Positions 8,703-20,212 of a DNA stretch of 64,000 nt are shown one piece after another (position 1 is the stretch's first letter; each line of letters begins with the position of its first letter). Under the pieces are notes generated by a model. The model was not told the origin of the DNA and searched no databases. It was given only the letters and a program-made list of their open reading frames with translations. The stretch comes from Hanleya hanleyi (lineage: Eukaryota > Mollusca > Polyplacophora > Lepidopleurida > Hanleyidae), in assembly GCA_036873755.1 (NCBI GenBank), contig JAVTVY010025307.1, positions 1-64,000 on the forward strand, in the 5' to 3' direction. The position numbers and the translations under genes are program-made.

Positions 8703-9267
8703 GAAATGTACGTGCTGAAAATATGGACAAAAATAAGATTGTTTTTCTCCCCAAAGGCATTTGGCGGACGATAAACTAAATAATTTATATCACAGTATAT
8801 CCAGTATTACGGACTTTATTGTTCATTTCCGAAGGACTTTTACAAAGGTGGTACTAAGACTAGAAGGCGAGACCGACTTTTCGCCATGTGACTTTAATAT
8901 CCGACACTAATGCCCCACATGAGTCGAATTATTTGTCTTACTTATAAAACAAAGCCAAAGGCTAAACTGTGCTAAGTTGTATCATGTTGTGGTCACGTGC
9001 TATGTTACCAGACCATGTTGGGCCTGTTAACCGCGACTTTATATGCTCATTTGAATGTAATATTTACTTGTAGAAGAACATCCAAAGATGTGAAAACGTT
9101 TCAAGTATAATACAGTATCGGAAACTCCATCATGCTATCTTTGTATAGTTATTTATTTAAATAGTTTTACCACATACAAAGGCAGCTCTGCTGTATATCT
9201 TCACTTGTGGAGATTTTTTAAGTGAGTTCTCTTCATGTTAGAGTAGGTTTTCGTCATCCTTTTAGTT

Positions 9268-11138
9268 GTCCTCCGCCACGAAGTGGTGGGAGGACTTGGA
9301 AATGCTAGCCGTCCATTCGTCCATCCGTCCGTTCCACATCTGGTGAACGCGATATCTCGAGAAACATTTGACCAATCGACTTCAAACTTGAGGAGGTGAT
9401 TCACATCAGTTAGACAGCCATTGGTATTGATTTTCACGGAGGTACGTAATCCAAAATGGCTGCCATTGACCATATTGTATTCCGTCCGTCCCACATCTTG
9501 TGAACGCGATATCTCGAGAACAATTCGACCAATCAACTTCAAACTTGAGAAGGTGCTTCACATCAGTTAGGCGGTCACTGGTATTGATTTTTCCTGGAGT
9601 ACGTAATCCAAGATGGCTGTCATTGACCATATTGGATTCCGTCCGTCCTGCGTCATGTGAACGCGATATCTTGAGAACAATTTGATCAATCGACTTCAAA
9701 CTTGACAAGGTGCTTCACATCAGTTAGACGGCCATTGGTATTGATTTTTACTGAGGTACGTAATCCAAGATGGCTGCCATTGACCATATTGGATTTCGTC
9801 CGTCCCACATCTTGTGAACGCGATATATCGAGAACAATTCGACCAATCGACTTCAAACTTGAGACGTTGCTTCACATCAGTTAGACGACCATTGATATTG
9901 ATTTTCACTGGGGTACGCAATCCAAGATAGCTGCCTTTGACCATATTGGTTTCCGTCCGTCCCACATCTTGCGAGCGCGATATCTCGAGAACAATTCGAC
10001 CAACTGACTTCAAACTTGAGAAGGTGCTTCGCATCAGTTAGTCGGCCTTAATGGTATCGATTTTCACTGAGGTACGTAATCCAAGATGGCTGCCATTGAC
10101 CATATTGGATTCCGTCCATCCCGCATCTTGCGAACAATTTGACCAACCGCTTTCAAACTCGAGAAGGTGCTTAACGTCAGTTAAACTGCCATTGATACGG
10201 ATTTTCATGAAGGTAGTATGTAATTCAAGATGTTTGCCATTGACCATCTTGGATTCCGTCCGTCCTGCATCTTGTGAATACGATATCTTGAGAACTAATC
10301 AACCAATCGACTTCAAACTTGAGAATGTGCTTCACATCAGTTAGACGGCCATTGCTATTGATTTTGAGGTAGTATGTAATCCAAGATGGCTGCCATTGAC
10401 CATCTTGGATTCCGTCTGTCCTGCATCTTGTGAACGCGGTATCTGGAGATCAATTGCTCCGATTGACTTCAAACTTGAGAATGTGCTTCACGGTATGTAA
10501 TCCAAGATGGCTGCCATTGACCATCTTGGATTCCGTCCGTCCCGCATCTTGTGAACGCGGTATCGTGAGAACAATTTGTACGATTGACATCAAACTTAAG
10601 GTGCTTCACATTAGTTAGACGGCCATTGGTATTGATTTTCATTGAGGTAGTATATAATCCAAGATGGCTGCCATTGACCATCTTGGATTCCGTCCTTCCT
10701 GTATCTTGTGAACGCAGTATCTTGAGAACAATTCGTCCAAACTTCAAACTTTCAAACGTGAGAAGGTGCTTCACATCAGTAGGCGGCCATTGGTGTTGAT
10801 TTTCATTGAAGTAGTATGTAATCCAATATGGCTGCCATCGGCCATCTTGAATTTCACTTATCCATACTGTACCCAACTGTGTTGTGAACGCGATATCTTG
10901 AGATATATTCCACCCATCGATTTATAAACCTCACCATCCACAAATCCATAAACAACTACAGACTTACATTCCAGAGTTACACTACCCATTACTGCTTCCC
11001 AAACCTCCACAACTTGTCTCAACAATTCCAGATAAATGTCTCTTTCCACATACACATATATACTTTCCAAGTTATATTCAAGGATATATTGGAAGCGTAT
11101 ATGTTGTATGCTCTCAAACAGGCTACTTGGCGGAGGAC
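9268..11138 (-). mobile_element. Satellite-bearing Helentron/pearl-like element A
   Basis: The left end has GTCCTCCGCCA (9268-9278) in a hairpin (9270-9293, CCTCCGCCAC..GAA..GTGGTGGGAGG). The right end has the inverted match TGGCGGAGGAC (11128-11138). Between them is a 157-bp tandem array. This terminal hairpin plus internal satellite matches what is described for molluscan pearl / tandem-repeat-containing MITEs and Helentrons. Element B at 21791-24034 has the same end type but a different satellite. Confidence 0.65.
9310..10880 (+). repeat. 157-bp satellite array inside element A
   Basis: About nine to ten copies. The word GTGAACGCGATAT recurs at 9343, 9500, 9657 and 9814, and in altered form at about 9971, giving a 157-bp period. 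Each unit reads CCGTCCGTCCCACATCTTG, then GAGAACAATTCGACCAATCG, CTTCAAACTTGAGAAGGTGC, TCACATCAGTTAGACGGCC, then CCAAGATGGCTGCCATTGACC. Later copies are more diverged and partly deleted. Open frames on both strands are repeat products. Confidence 0.95.
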
Positions 11139-11149
11139 CTGCTAGCTAC

Positions 11150-11450
11150 CCAGCCTGTTCGTTTTGAAATAGCCATCTGACGTCTGTTTTGTCGTGTTGT
11201 TTCTCTTGCCGTGAACTGTTTTAAATGCTTTGTTTTTCCATAACTACGTACTACGCCTATGTAAGTCTGTTCACTATGTATTTGATACCATATAGCTGAT
11301 GTAGAAGGCTTGGATAAACCTCGCCGAAACGTTTAGCAAGTGAAAATATAGTTATTGCCAGGACGGAGATTCAGGCAATCAGGTGCACCTGTGACTTTTC
11401 CCTTTCGAGCTCAATAACGAAATTTAACGCACATCTCGCATAAATTGACA
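11150..11450. other. Unremarkable spacer
   Basis: AT-rich sequence right of element A. I see no gene or repeat in it. Confidence 0.5.
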
Positions 11451-11452
11451 AT

Positions 11453-11549
11453 TTAACCCTCCCTGGCCTGGGGGGAGCACTTTCCGCCACATACCTTAGT
11501 ATCGCCAAAAAAACACCCTCTGATTTGTTCCCCTTTCGCCCTTCCTCCA
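11453..11549 (+). mobile_element. Partial piggyBac-type MITE end
   Basis: TTAA (11453-11456) is followed by CCCTCCCTGGCCTGGGG, the same terminus as the full elements at 11550 and 25011, but only about 95 bp precede the next TTAA. It looks like a truncated or nested copy. Confidence 0.5.
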
Positions 11550-12093
11550 TTAACCCTACCAGGCCTGGAGGAGGGGGGGTGGGGGGCAAAACGCCTCCTA
11601 TCAAACTTTCTGTGATATCTCCGGAACGCCACAAAATGGAGAGCTGAAATTCCGTGACGTTATAGGTTATCATTTTGAGGTCATTTTGAGCCTAGTGGCA
11701 TAACCTCACGATCAGATGATCATGGGTAAATTCAAAATGGCGGCCATGTGGGGTACCAGAAAAAGTGATGTTTTCGTCATATTTCTTCAAAATGTTTTCC
11801 TTTTTTGTACGGAGAAGTGGGTAAAACTTATTTTATTTTATATCAGTTTATTATTTACTAATTTATCATGCAGTTTTTGTGAAGAAAAAGCGAAGAATCG
11901 TCCAAAAATGCTTTTTTGAAAATGACGTCACAGTGCCGTCATCATGGCGGACATCTTGGATTTTTCTTTTACATTTTCTTGTAGAGCTTGACCCAAAGAT
12001 ATAGTGTGTAAGTTATAGCCCTCTAGCCTTAGCGAGTCCCCACCCCCCCCCGGCTGCGGTACACTCCAAATCGCCCAGGCCAGTTAGGGTTAA
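11550..12093 (+). mobile_element. Non-autonomous piggyBac-type MITE, copy 1
   Basis: TTAA at 11550-11553 is followed by CCCTACCAGGCCTGG. The right end is CCCAGGCCAGTTAGGG followed by TTAA at 12090-12093. TTAA duplications with CCC.../...GGG ends are the hallmark of piggyBac elements. The interior matches the copy at 25011-25594 in direct orientation (ATCATGGGTAAATTCAARAT, AATGGCGGCCA, TAGAGCTTGACCCAA). No transposase coding. Confidence 0.8.
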
Positions 12094-12436
12094 ATGAATA
12101 CTTTCTTTCGAATGTGTAAGTTTCGAAGATAAAAACTGATGTGTTTTCAAGATCGCGTCATACGTGTTGAATATTTATGGTAATTGTTGCACAAACTACG
12201 TGATCGTTAGCAAAACTTCAAAATACTTTACAGAACTTCAAACATAACTTGCGTACTATCCGTACAACCGTTTTCTGAATCTTGATTCATGAAACGGTAT
12301 CGTATGTTTTCCATCCTGTCCATGTTTTTTCACCCAATACTTGCTTGTGTGATAGACGATTGCCTGTATTGTGTTATTTGATGATGTATTCCGATGTCGT
12401 GTTAGATATCTAATCGTATGAATGTAATATTTACAG
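12094..12436 (+). other. Presumed intron upstream of the SPRY exon
   Basis: No gene or repeat was recognised. It ends in an acceptor-like TATTTACAG at 12428-12436. Confidence 0.4.
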
Positions 12437-13047
12437 GTCCTGAACTCACCCTGAACCCAGCTACAGCACACGAGTCCGTCCGTGTACAAGGTAATGATAA
12501 ACAACTCATCAATATCAAGGCTACAGGAGATGACTCGTTCCACGGAGCTTTAGTCTCACAGTCCTTCGCTCACGGAGTGGTTTACTTTGAAGTTGAGGTA
12601 GAGTATACTGAGAAGAAGAAGTTGTCCGGCAACAATATTGTAATGTCAGCGGGCGTGTTCCATTCTACACATACAGATTGTATTTACGTTGGACGTAATG
12701 AACATTCCTGGGGTTTGCATATGTCAATATCTGGGTGTAATATGGCTTTTGGGTGCTGTCAAAATGGAAACCTTGCCTTCAAAGTGCCAGCATTCCCGGA
12801 ATCAGAAAGCTATCCTAGGTCAGGTAAAGTCAGGGTGGGTTATCTGTTTGACTGTGACTGTGAACGACTGACAGTACTGGACTGTACGCACGACCGTCTG
12901 TTATATACTCATGAAGACCTCGACCTGGCAGAACCTCTAACACCTGCTGTAGCCGCCTACAACCATTGCATGGTAGATGTCATTGTCACCCTTATTACAG
13001 GTGGGGATATTACCTGTCTCCCAAAATCTATCCAAGAAGCCCTTTGA
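12437..13047 (+). CDS. Terminal exon of a B30.2 (PRY-SPRY) domain protein
   Basis: An acceptor TATTTACAG precedes 12437. The exon opens in the second position of a codon and runs about 203 codons to TGA 13045-13047. It starts with a PRY-like LTLNPATAHESV, continues with the SPRY strand VYFEVEV (family WEVE position), a HSWGLHMS segment, then GKVRVGYLFDCDCERLTVL and LLYTHEDL. Its length is typical for one B30.2 domain. B30.2 is a protein-recognition module, often at the C-terminus of TRIM E3 ligases or innate-immune proteins. No RING, B-box or coiled-coil exon was found upstream in the window, so the full protein is unknown. An in-frame ATG lies just upstream at 12418, but the domain does not need it and the splice site fits better. 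Decayed duplicates of its 3' half follow. Confidence 0.75.
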
Positions 13048-13828
13048 TGAACGATTTTGGCACACGAGATGTACAAAATATTACAGATAATTCTAATCAT
13101 AAAAACACGTGGTTTATTCTTCAAAGACATGACGTGAACATGAACTGTTACCAAATGGGTCTGTTAAACAGCTGATCAACACCATTGTCACATAGGGCCC
13201 CATATAACTATCACCCGTGTAACAGGTCAGCATATCGCCTTCTTTAATAAGTCGTTGAACGCCTTATTCCCAATGTTTGTACCATGCAAGTAAACCCCAT
13301 AAAAAAAAGATAATTACGAAAAACTCAATTTAGACCAAAAAAAGGAAATGTTCAAAACTGTTAGTTCGTCAGATAGTTATCAAATTTGTCACATAAATAT
13401 ATAGAAGATATCAATGGCTGAGAGCAAAGTGTGTACATGACCGGAGTCTCATATAGGTTATAATACACTAAATTACGTCACTTCCCCCAAAGGTCGATGC
13501 TATCCCGCATTAAATGATCAGATATTTTATTATTGGATAATATCATGGACAACTTGTATTGCGTTCCGCTTACTTAGGATGTCTCATTTATTCCTGAAAA
13601 TTTTGTGACCACGATGCCTACGTGACAACCCGAACCGGAAAGATTGTGTTCTCCAAAAATCAGCAACAGTAGTATGTAGTTCAGACCGAGATGCAGGAAG
13701 TTCAGAGGCGAACTGAAGCTGTTTACTTGAGACGTAAGGGAACAAATAACTCGTGTAGCCTATCTATAAGTGACAACGTTCCACGAATTAGACAAGCTGT
13801 TCTCGTAATAGTAACGCTAAAGCAGTTT
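13048..13828 (+). other. 3' flank / UTR of the SPRY exon
   Basis: No further coding was seen. The first 60 bp (ATTACAGATAATTCTAATCAT..AAAACAC) have a decayed counterpart near 14255-14285, showing that the 3' UTR was duplicated with the exon. Confidence 0.5.
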
Positions 13829-13960
13829 ATTTGGCGAACTGTGACCGTGCATGACCGATATTATTGGACTGTACACATGACCGTGTGTTCATGTCAACCT
13901 TGACCTGACGGAACCGCTAACACCAGCCGTAACAGCCGTGAGCCGTCGTGTTTTTTTCTT
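13829..13960 (+). pseudogene. Decayed copy 1 of the SPRY exon 3' half
   Basis: AACTGTGACCGTGCATGACC and TTGGACTGTACACATGACCG match exon sequence at about 12850-12900. CCTTGACCTGACGGAACC and GCTAACACCAGCCGTAACAG match about 12917-12955. Insertions and deletions break the frame. Confidence 0.65.
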
Positions 13961-14059
13961 TATCACCCTTTTGTGCGTTCTCTCATTTTTCGAGCTTTTC
14001 TCATCATGGTAAATTCTGACTGGGTTATTTGTTGGACTGAGACCGTAAACGATTAACAC

Positions 14060-14290
14060 TATACTGGACTGTACACATGACCGACTGTTGTACCAGCATA
14101 ACAACCTTTACCTGAGAGAACCACGAACATCTGCTGTAAGCGCCTACAATCACAAGTGATGGGTAGATGTCACTATCACACTTGTTACGAGTGAGGATAT
14201 TGCCGGCTCTGTGCTCAATAACGTATTCATGCAATATGTAAATGTATCAAGATATAACAGATCATTCTTATCATAAAACACATAAGTTGG
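14060..14290 (+). pseudogene. Decayed copy 2 of the SPRY exon 3' half
   Basis: CTGGACTGTACACATGACCG, CTGAGAGAACCACGAACATC, GCTGTAAGCGCCTACAATCA, GTAGATGTCACTATCACACT and GAGGATATTGCC match the exon at 12880-13015 in order, with frameshifts and stops. The similarity carries on into the 3' UTR. Confidence 0.7.
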
Positions 14291-15570
14291 ATAATTATGA
14301 TGCCATCAAAAAGAGTAAGTGTTTTGAGCTGCGCCAGTCGGTCGAATGATTCATTGTCATTGAGATAAACAAAAATCGCGAGGCGGCAACGTTCATTGCC
14401 ATATATCTTCTGTCATTCAGTCAGACACTATCAATAGCTGCGCCAGGTCTCGAGATTCGAAATACATCATCTGCATATTTTGATTGCAATATGCACATGA
14501 ATTAATAACCCAGTTTTCAATGTAATATGTACTGAATGGTTTCGGGAATTATGCATATTTTGTTATATATATCTATATTTTATCATGTCAATACATTTTA
14601 TGTCAATTGTCGAAAAGATATTTTACTTATTTTACGGTTAGAGATTCTGCTGAATAATAGTGTTATCTCATGTCGTATTTGTAATAACGTTAATGAAATC
14701 TTTTGGTGAAAGCCTATGTACACATGTAAGAGTGATAACGAAAAGACAAACACCAGCGAGTATAACACTACGTAGCCTACAATGTACCTATATGCTATTA
14801 ACACGCACGATGTTTTATATCCTCTTCTGATCATGAGCATATTTTCTTATACGTTATGTATAACACCAATGCTTAAGGGTTTACAACCGACATGGAGGTA
14901 CGTGTTGTGTAATAATTTACCACTGAGACGTCTTTCATAGCAAGTCAAAATTCCAAGATGAAAGACATCCCAGTGGTAAATAAGAGCCGAACAAATACCG
15001 ATAGGAAGGTTATAAATCCAATTCTAACCAGAAAATATACTGAAATGGGCAAATAAATCAACAGCTCTGTCTCGAAGCGGTTTCCGTCTTGGCCTGACTG
15101 TTACTTCCACCTTCCGCCAAAAAGGCAGTGGTGCTTGACATGCATGTGCAGCAGTCCTTGGCCTATTTACTTTTGCAAACGAGGCAGTGCAGGGGCATTT
15201 GCAAGAGTCAAGGTACAGCATGAACATCATTTATAAAGAGTTGACTGGATTTCTATAGTAGCTTCACGACAATAACGCATCTGCATGCGCCTATCTACTT
15301 TCTGGAGAATCCAAGTACTCATTTAATGGAATGACACAGTCGGCACATTTATGATGACATAAATAACTCGAGTTCACCATGGGTACAGAGAATGACCCTA
15401 CGGTGAACATTAGCGTTGTCAGAAATGACCCGACCGTGAGTGCACAGTAAGTCCATGAGAAATCAAATTATTGTACATAATATTTCCAGTACGGACAAGG
15501 AAGGCATTGTACGACTGAGGTGTTTTGGGAATTCGGCTTCTATACAATATATTGTCAGGAAAATGCTCTT
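14291..15570. other. AT-rich spacer without recognised genes
   Basis: Only short open frames without recognisable content. GACGTCTTTCATAGCAAGTC and CCAAGATGAAAGACATCCC near 14930-14970 form a loose inverted pair. Confidence 0.5.
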
Positions 15571-15576
15571 CTATTA

Positions 15577-15655
15577 TTGCGGAGGGGAGGTCTGTTATTG
15601 CGGAGGGGAGGTCTGTTATTGCAGAGGGGAGGTTTGTTATTGCGGAGAAGAGGTA
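15577..15655 (+). repeat. 21-bp minisatellite, about four copies
   Basis: Units of TATTGCGGAGGGGAGGTCTGT are repeated almost exactly. On the minus strand this gives a periodic short open frame that is not a gene. Confidence 0.9.
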
Positions 15656-15808
15656 AACGCACTCGCACCATTCATGGACTGAGGATTGTCCGTAGCGGAA
15701 CATATACTGTTAAAATTATGCTCTATTAGTAACTTGTATTTGCACATGACAGGCAAAACATTGAAGCTTGAGTTCATTATATATGCTGAATGTTGTCATT
15801 GTTCACAG

Positions 15809-16014
15809 GGGGTATTGGTCACAATAGCTATTTCCTCCCATACAACTTGCTGTTTAAATATCTATATTTGGATGCGTCAGGTTCTTCAAAGCTTAAGTAT
15901 TGTTATGTACTCCATACTTTCATTCGCTGGTTCAGCCTTTGTTCTCCCAAGCGTTCTGGTAATCAGGTCCTACCATTTAACTGCTTATTCAAGTGTGTTA
16001 TAATAAAAATATAA
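15809..16014 (+). other. Possible 3' exon-like ORF with AATAAA
   Basis: After an acceptor-like TTGTTCACAG an open frame runs to about 16014, and AATAAA lies at 16002-16007. No domain was recognised. It could be chance. Confidence 0.15.
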
Positions 16015-16129
16015 TACTGACAAACAAGTTTTCCAGTTTTATTTGACGCTTCGATCACCCCCTATATGTCCACACCTCCAGAGTAGTATTGAATAGTCTT
16101 CCTGATTATGGATAAATATGGATACCTTT

Positions 16130-16325
16130 CGATGTACAGTTGCTTTGTTTTTAGCTATGGTTAAGATTAGACGGCATTGCAGACGTCCAATATGGTTGAA
16201 GCATCGGCCTCGTACTCGATTCCATCCCCGGCCGGGTCATACCAAAGACCTGGAAAATGGAAGGTATTGCTTCTTCGCTTACGCTCATCATCAAGAGGAT
16301 AGAACAAGGACTGGTTCAATATGAT
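16130..16325 (+). mobile_element. tRNA-type SINE, diverged
   Basis: A B-box-like region, CTCGATTCCATCCCCGGCC, is followed by GTCATACCAAAGACCTGGAA, ATTGCTTCTTCGCTTACGC and GGATAGAACAAGGACTGG. I recognise this order as that of a tRNA-derived SINE common in molluscs. It is too diverged to be a functional tRNA gene. Confidence 0.6.
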
Positions 16326-16716
16326 CAAGGTTGAAACTACCGTAGTAATGTTGCATAGGGATCGGCGTAGATTGAATATACAAATCTTTACCTACTGAAT
16401 ATATACGCAGTAGAGACTATGTAATGAAACAGTTCTTCTGACGGTTAACTGCGCGAACACAGTCAAATAAAATCTCGACAGGGAATTGCCTTTGTTTGCA
16501 TGAGTAGTCCTACAGTTTATATCTGGATTTCGATAACCGATTTCGATTTGGAGAGCATATGTGACCGTAATAAACGTGCATATTGAAAGTTGCTGTGATA
16601 TCCGAAACGGATCACTGTGAGCAATATTCGTTTCTCGCACACCGATTTAAATTTCAGTTTCTGTAGATTAAATTTCAGATAAGAAAAACGCAAGTGCCTC
16701 TGATACTCTGACGCCC

Positions 16717-16953
16717 CTACTGGTATGATGCATTAAGATGTTCAAGTACATACACGCTTATAGTGTTAAAACCTGATCCTCCAACAGTGTAGACCTTTAC
16801 GGTGTCCACGACGACTGTTTTTTTAAGTGTAGTCACTGCGGAGACCATTAAAGTGTTAATGAAACCCTTAAGATTCAAGCGTGTATCTAGCGCTAAAGAA
16901 ACGGATACGTACGAATAGACGCAGATCTGCCCAGTGATTGAACCGTTTGTCAC
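16717..16953 (-). other. Exon-like open frame of unknown nature
   Basis: A 78-codon open stretch on the minus strand with a protein-like alternation of hydrophobic and polar residues (for example SVSLALDTRLNLKGFINTL and TVVVDTVKVYTVGGSGFNTI). CATACCAG|TAGGG is not a donor, and I found no convincing acceptor. No family recognised. It may be a relic of coding sequence or chance. Confidence 0.2.
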
Positions 16954-16964
16954 AATATTCAGTT

Positions 16965-17345
16965 GAATACAACGCCAACATGAGATACCTAATAGGAAGG
17001 ATAACTGTGATCGACTATTAAATTATAGGAATTCTGTTAATAACTCGATAACAGAGATTGGAAATCTGGAGGTTATAATGAGGCTGTTGTGTACAGTACA
17101 GACGATGGGAATACTGGGACTAACCTTCAATCACGAAGGTTGGAGATGTTAGGAGCTCTTATTCTCTGGGGGTTATAGTAAGGTTCTACAATACAACGTC
17201 AACATGAGATTGTCAACCTAAAGCGGTCGACAATTAAATGACGGGAATTTTGGAAATAACCCTCAGTCACAGAGATTGAAGATGTCGCGGGCTCGTCTTG
17301 TTTGGTTGTCATAGTAAGGTTAGGTCATATAACGTCAACAGAAGA
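16965..17345 (+). repeat. Diverged tandem repeat, about three units
   Basis: CAACGYCAACATGAGAT recurs near 16970 and 17195 and in altered form at about 17330. Between them, GGAATTCTGTTAATAAC / GGGAATTTTGGAAATAACC and ACAGAGATTGRARAT recur, as does GGTTATARTRAGG. Units are uneven in length. Confidence 0.6.
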
Positions 17346-17349
17346 TATT

Positions 17350-18080
17350 ACATCTGCAACACTTTTAGCAAAGCGCACCACAAATCCAGGCGAAACAAGA
17401 AACGACCCATTACAGACAATCACAGTGCAGAAGGCCGCATCAGTGAAGATACAATCGACTGACGACAAGCCTATGGCTCCCCTCAATAGAGTTAGTTGAG
17501 GTTGGAACTCCTCAAATTCCTCACAGTTGCCCCATCATATAAATACATATCGTTCAGATAGACATGAAGGTGCAAGGACAATATATTAACACGACTTTTA
17601 ATTTAGCTACATAAACTGAAACGAAAAAATGTTCAGTTCAATTTATAAATACTAAAATCCGACATGAAAATAAATAAACAAACAATTCGACTACCATAAT
17701 AAAGAAATGTTAGTTGTGACAAAAGGGACACAAATTTTCTGAATAAAATTCATGTCTTCTTACATGAAGTATCAACACACCACAGTATCATGAAGCGGCA
17801 TCATGACTGCACCTTCGTTGTACAATGTTAGACAGCCATTTACGTAACGAAACACACCGGCTGTCGAAGTGAAGAGTTTCGAAAAATAATCTAAACCGTC
17901 TTCAACAAAAGAAGCTATCGTTCAAGTAGGAGAAAACTATCGCAACTGTAGCTAAAGTCTACAGACTATCATCGACATTCTCAGGGCTCTTTAGAACGAT
18001 ATCATCAGATTATGATGATTATGCTGAGATCTTATGTTCTCGAGTACCCTGACAGTTGAGACAAAGGCAGATATTTGTTC
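17350..18080. other. AT-rich spacer without recognised genes
   Basis: No gene or repeat recognised. Confidence 0.5.
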
Positions 18081-18084
18081 TAAT

Positions 18085-18480
18085 TGCTACAAGGGACAGA
18101 CCCAACGAGCCAACAGGTTTTGGTCCATTTGAGTTAGTCTATGAAGATGAGGTTTGATGTCCATTAAAGATGACAAAACAGAGGTTTCTAAGTGAGGTTG
18201 AGGAGACTAACCTCTTGGACTATGAATCTACCTTCAGAGAAAGACTCGCCAAGGCATGCGAGGTAGCCAAGAAACATCTTAAATCGTCCCAAAGGTCATG
18301 ATAACCCGATTTGACACCAACGCCCTCGTGCCTTTAGTCCTGAAGACAACGTATCGATCTTATCACACTTGCAAGGTGGGCCACTAACAGCTGAGTTTAG
18401 TGGACCTGATCGCGTTCTCCACCACATATCAGACAGTCTATATTAGCAGTCGCAATAGATGCCGAGAATTAACTGTCCTT
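18085..18480 (+). pseudogene. Ty3/Gypsy retrotransposon integrase C-terminal fragment, dead
   Basis: Translated in two frames, this shows the end of a Ty3/Gypsy pol. TGFGPFELVYEDEV sits at the end of the integrase core. A segment with FRERLAKACEVAKKHLKSSQ follows, and after a frame change a chromo-like tail with FSPEDNVSILSHLQGGPLTA and FSGPDRV. There is a TGA just after the first motif and TGA/TAA after the second, and the frame then shifts. No LTR, protease or reverse transcriptase was found next to it. It is an old fragment. Confidence 0.7.
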
Positions 18481-19790
18481 ATAGCCTTTTCCGGAAAGTG
18501 TCTGATCTCCCCTTGATTAACTGCCGCTCTCTAAGATAGAGGTATGAAAAGCTGCTTCCGGGATGTAGTCGCCTCATTTTCATTTTACCAAAGGCACCCG
18601 CAATTATTTTGAATAATATATTGATAAATCATTCCATAATATCTGTTTAGAAAACTATTGTTTTTAGTATTTTACATGAACCGATGGATCCTGCATACGT
18701 GTACATTGCAGAGAAAAATTTCTGGAAAAATCGAGTATTTAATATCTGAACATAATTGCGAGTGCCTTTGGTACTTACCGGAAGTTCTCTTCGCCAACAC
18801 ACCCCAAGTGGAACAAGGGAGATAAAACCCTTTCCAAATGGACTATACACATCTTCTTTTTGGTAATTCAAACTGCCGAAGCACCTAGCTATTAAATTCC
18901 ATTGCATAACATGGAATCATACACGGTAGTTAAAATAATTGTTCTCGCGTCATTTTGGATACCGGTGAAAATAAATTAAAAGCCATTCACGGTCTCTCGT
19001 CATAAATTGTTCCTGTATAACTCTCCTCGTTATTTCCTTTTTGCACACGAATCTTCTATTTACCCACAGTGTTGTCGGTAACATTAATCGTGTCTGCAAA
19101 GACGAATATCACAGATATGTAGAAAAAACGTAAAATATAACGAAATAATAAATGACCAAAATTACGTCAAATAGTAGCCTCATAATAACCTTGATGATAC
19201 AAATAAAATGACAATTTGTTTGATAGAACTAACTAAATATTCTGATTGTTTTATAACTAATTAAAAATTAAAACAGTTATTTTTCTTTTAAAATAGCTCA
19301 CATCAGTCAATGGGTTACTGTTATATAATAGTCCTGGTTGCATCGCCCATGTCCTGGAATGTATGGCCCATCGTATACACGTAGAAATTCAAAGATTGAA
19401 TTTGAATGTTGCACAAGGTATAATTTCAGTTTGTACAATACTTGAGCCTATTACATCTTGCTAACCCTTTCTGTATATGGTGCGTTTTAGCACCATATGA
19501 TCGAATAAACATACAAGTAAATTACAAGATGGAATTTCCGTCTCAAGTTTCAATCGTGAAATTGATTAGCAAAGCGACACAAATAGAGCTATATCTATGC
19601 ATGTTCACACAGTCTGTCTCAGGTGGCAGAATCACTCTCCAATAAGATACCATATACACTCGTCCACTGATCTTGGCAGGTTGTCAACTCACCAGCGGGG
19701 AGAGGGGGGGGGGGCGTTTCAACAAACGTTTTCAAGGAGAAGAAAAAATGTTTATATTATTTCACAATCTTTTTTGTTAATCAATTTAAG
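18481..19790. other. AT-rich spacer without recognised genes
   Basis: No coding region recognised. A G-run of about 10 bases occurs near 19706. Confidence 0.5.
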
Positions 19791-19797
19791 TAGCGTA

Positions 19798-19915
19798 GAT
19801 TTATTTCTTCGGTGGGGACTTGTTTTCTCCACAAGGCTTGTCTTTTAGATGAGGACTTGTTTCTTCGTTGTAGGGTTGTTTCTTCGATGGGGACTTGTCT
19901 TTTCGATGTATACTT
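19798..19915 (+). repeat. GATGGGGACTTGTTTCTTC-type minisatellite
   Basis: About five degenerate units near 20 bp (TTCGGTGGGGACTTGTTTTC, GATGAGGACTTGTTTCTTCG, GATGGGGACTTGTCTTTTCG). Confidence 0.75.
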
Positions 19916-20212
19916 ATTTTCGCTCTTATTACATGTATGCAGTACTGATATTTATTAGATCTACCATAGGAATATTGCATGGGGTTGTGTATACACGTTC
20001 ACTGCTGGTGAAAACATTCTGTCCATGGCAGTATGGTACCTTAGCGATGACTATGTCTTCATTGTAACGGTGCCATTGTACTTCTATGGTACCCCTACGA
20101 TGAAGATGTATTCACCGCTATGGTAATATATCGCTAGGTCATCAGCGTTGTCTCCATTTGGAAATTTACTGTGTACAAAAAACACATATCTATAGAGTCA
20201 AGTGCATATATA

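Larger units (their letters stand above)
7562..9124. mobile_element. Foldback element with termini TTTCCGATACTG...CAGTATCGGAAA
   Basis: The ends at 7562 and 9124 are inverted and continue inward as matching arms: AAACGTTYTCACATCTTTGG, GTCGCGGTTA, GGTCTGGTAACATAGCACGT, GCCTTTGGCTTTGTTTTA and TAGTCTTAGTACC lie on the left, and their complements on the right down to about 8838. The right arm is shorter because the left arm has extra sequence at about 7670-7900. No clear target duplication was seen at the tips. The interior holds a short open frame and a nested MITE. Confidence 0.75.

Noticed and set aside
9201..10876. Overlapping frames of 60-135 codons with KINTNGRLTDVKHLLKFE-like peptides
   Set aside because: They are translations of the 157-bp satellite on either strand; a 157-bp period is not a multiple of three, so no repeat protein results.
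9310..10880. CRISPR-like array
   Set aside because: Eukaryotic context and contiguous 157-bp satellite units rather than short repeats with unique spacers; the same holds for 21815-23820.
16150..16230. tRNA gene
   Set aside because: Only a B-box-like block is present and the body continues as a SINE; no cloverleaf could be drawn.
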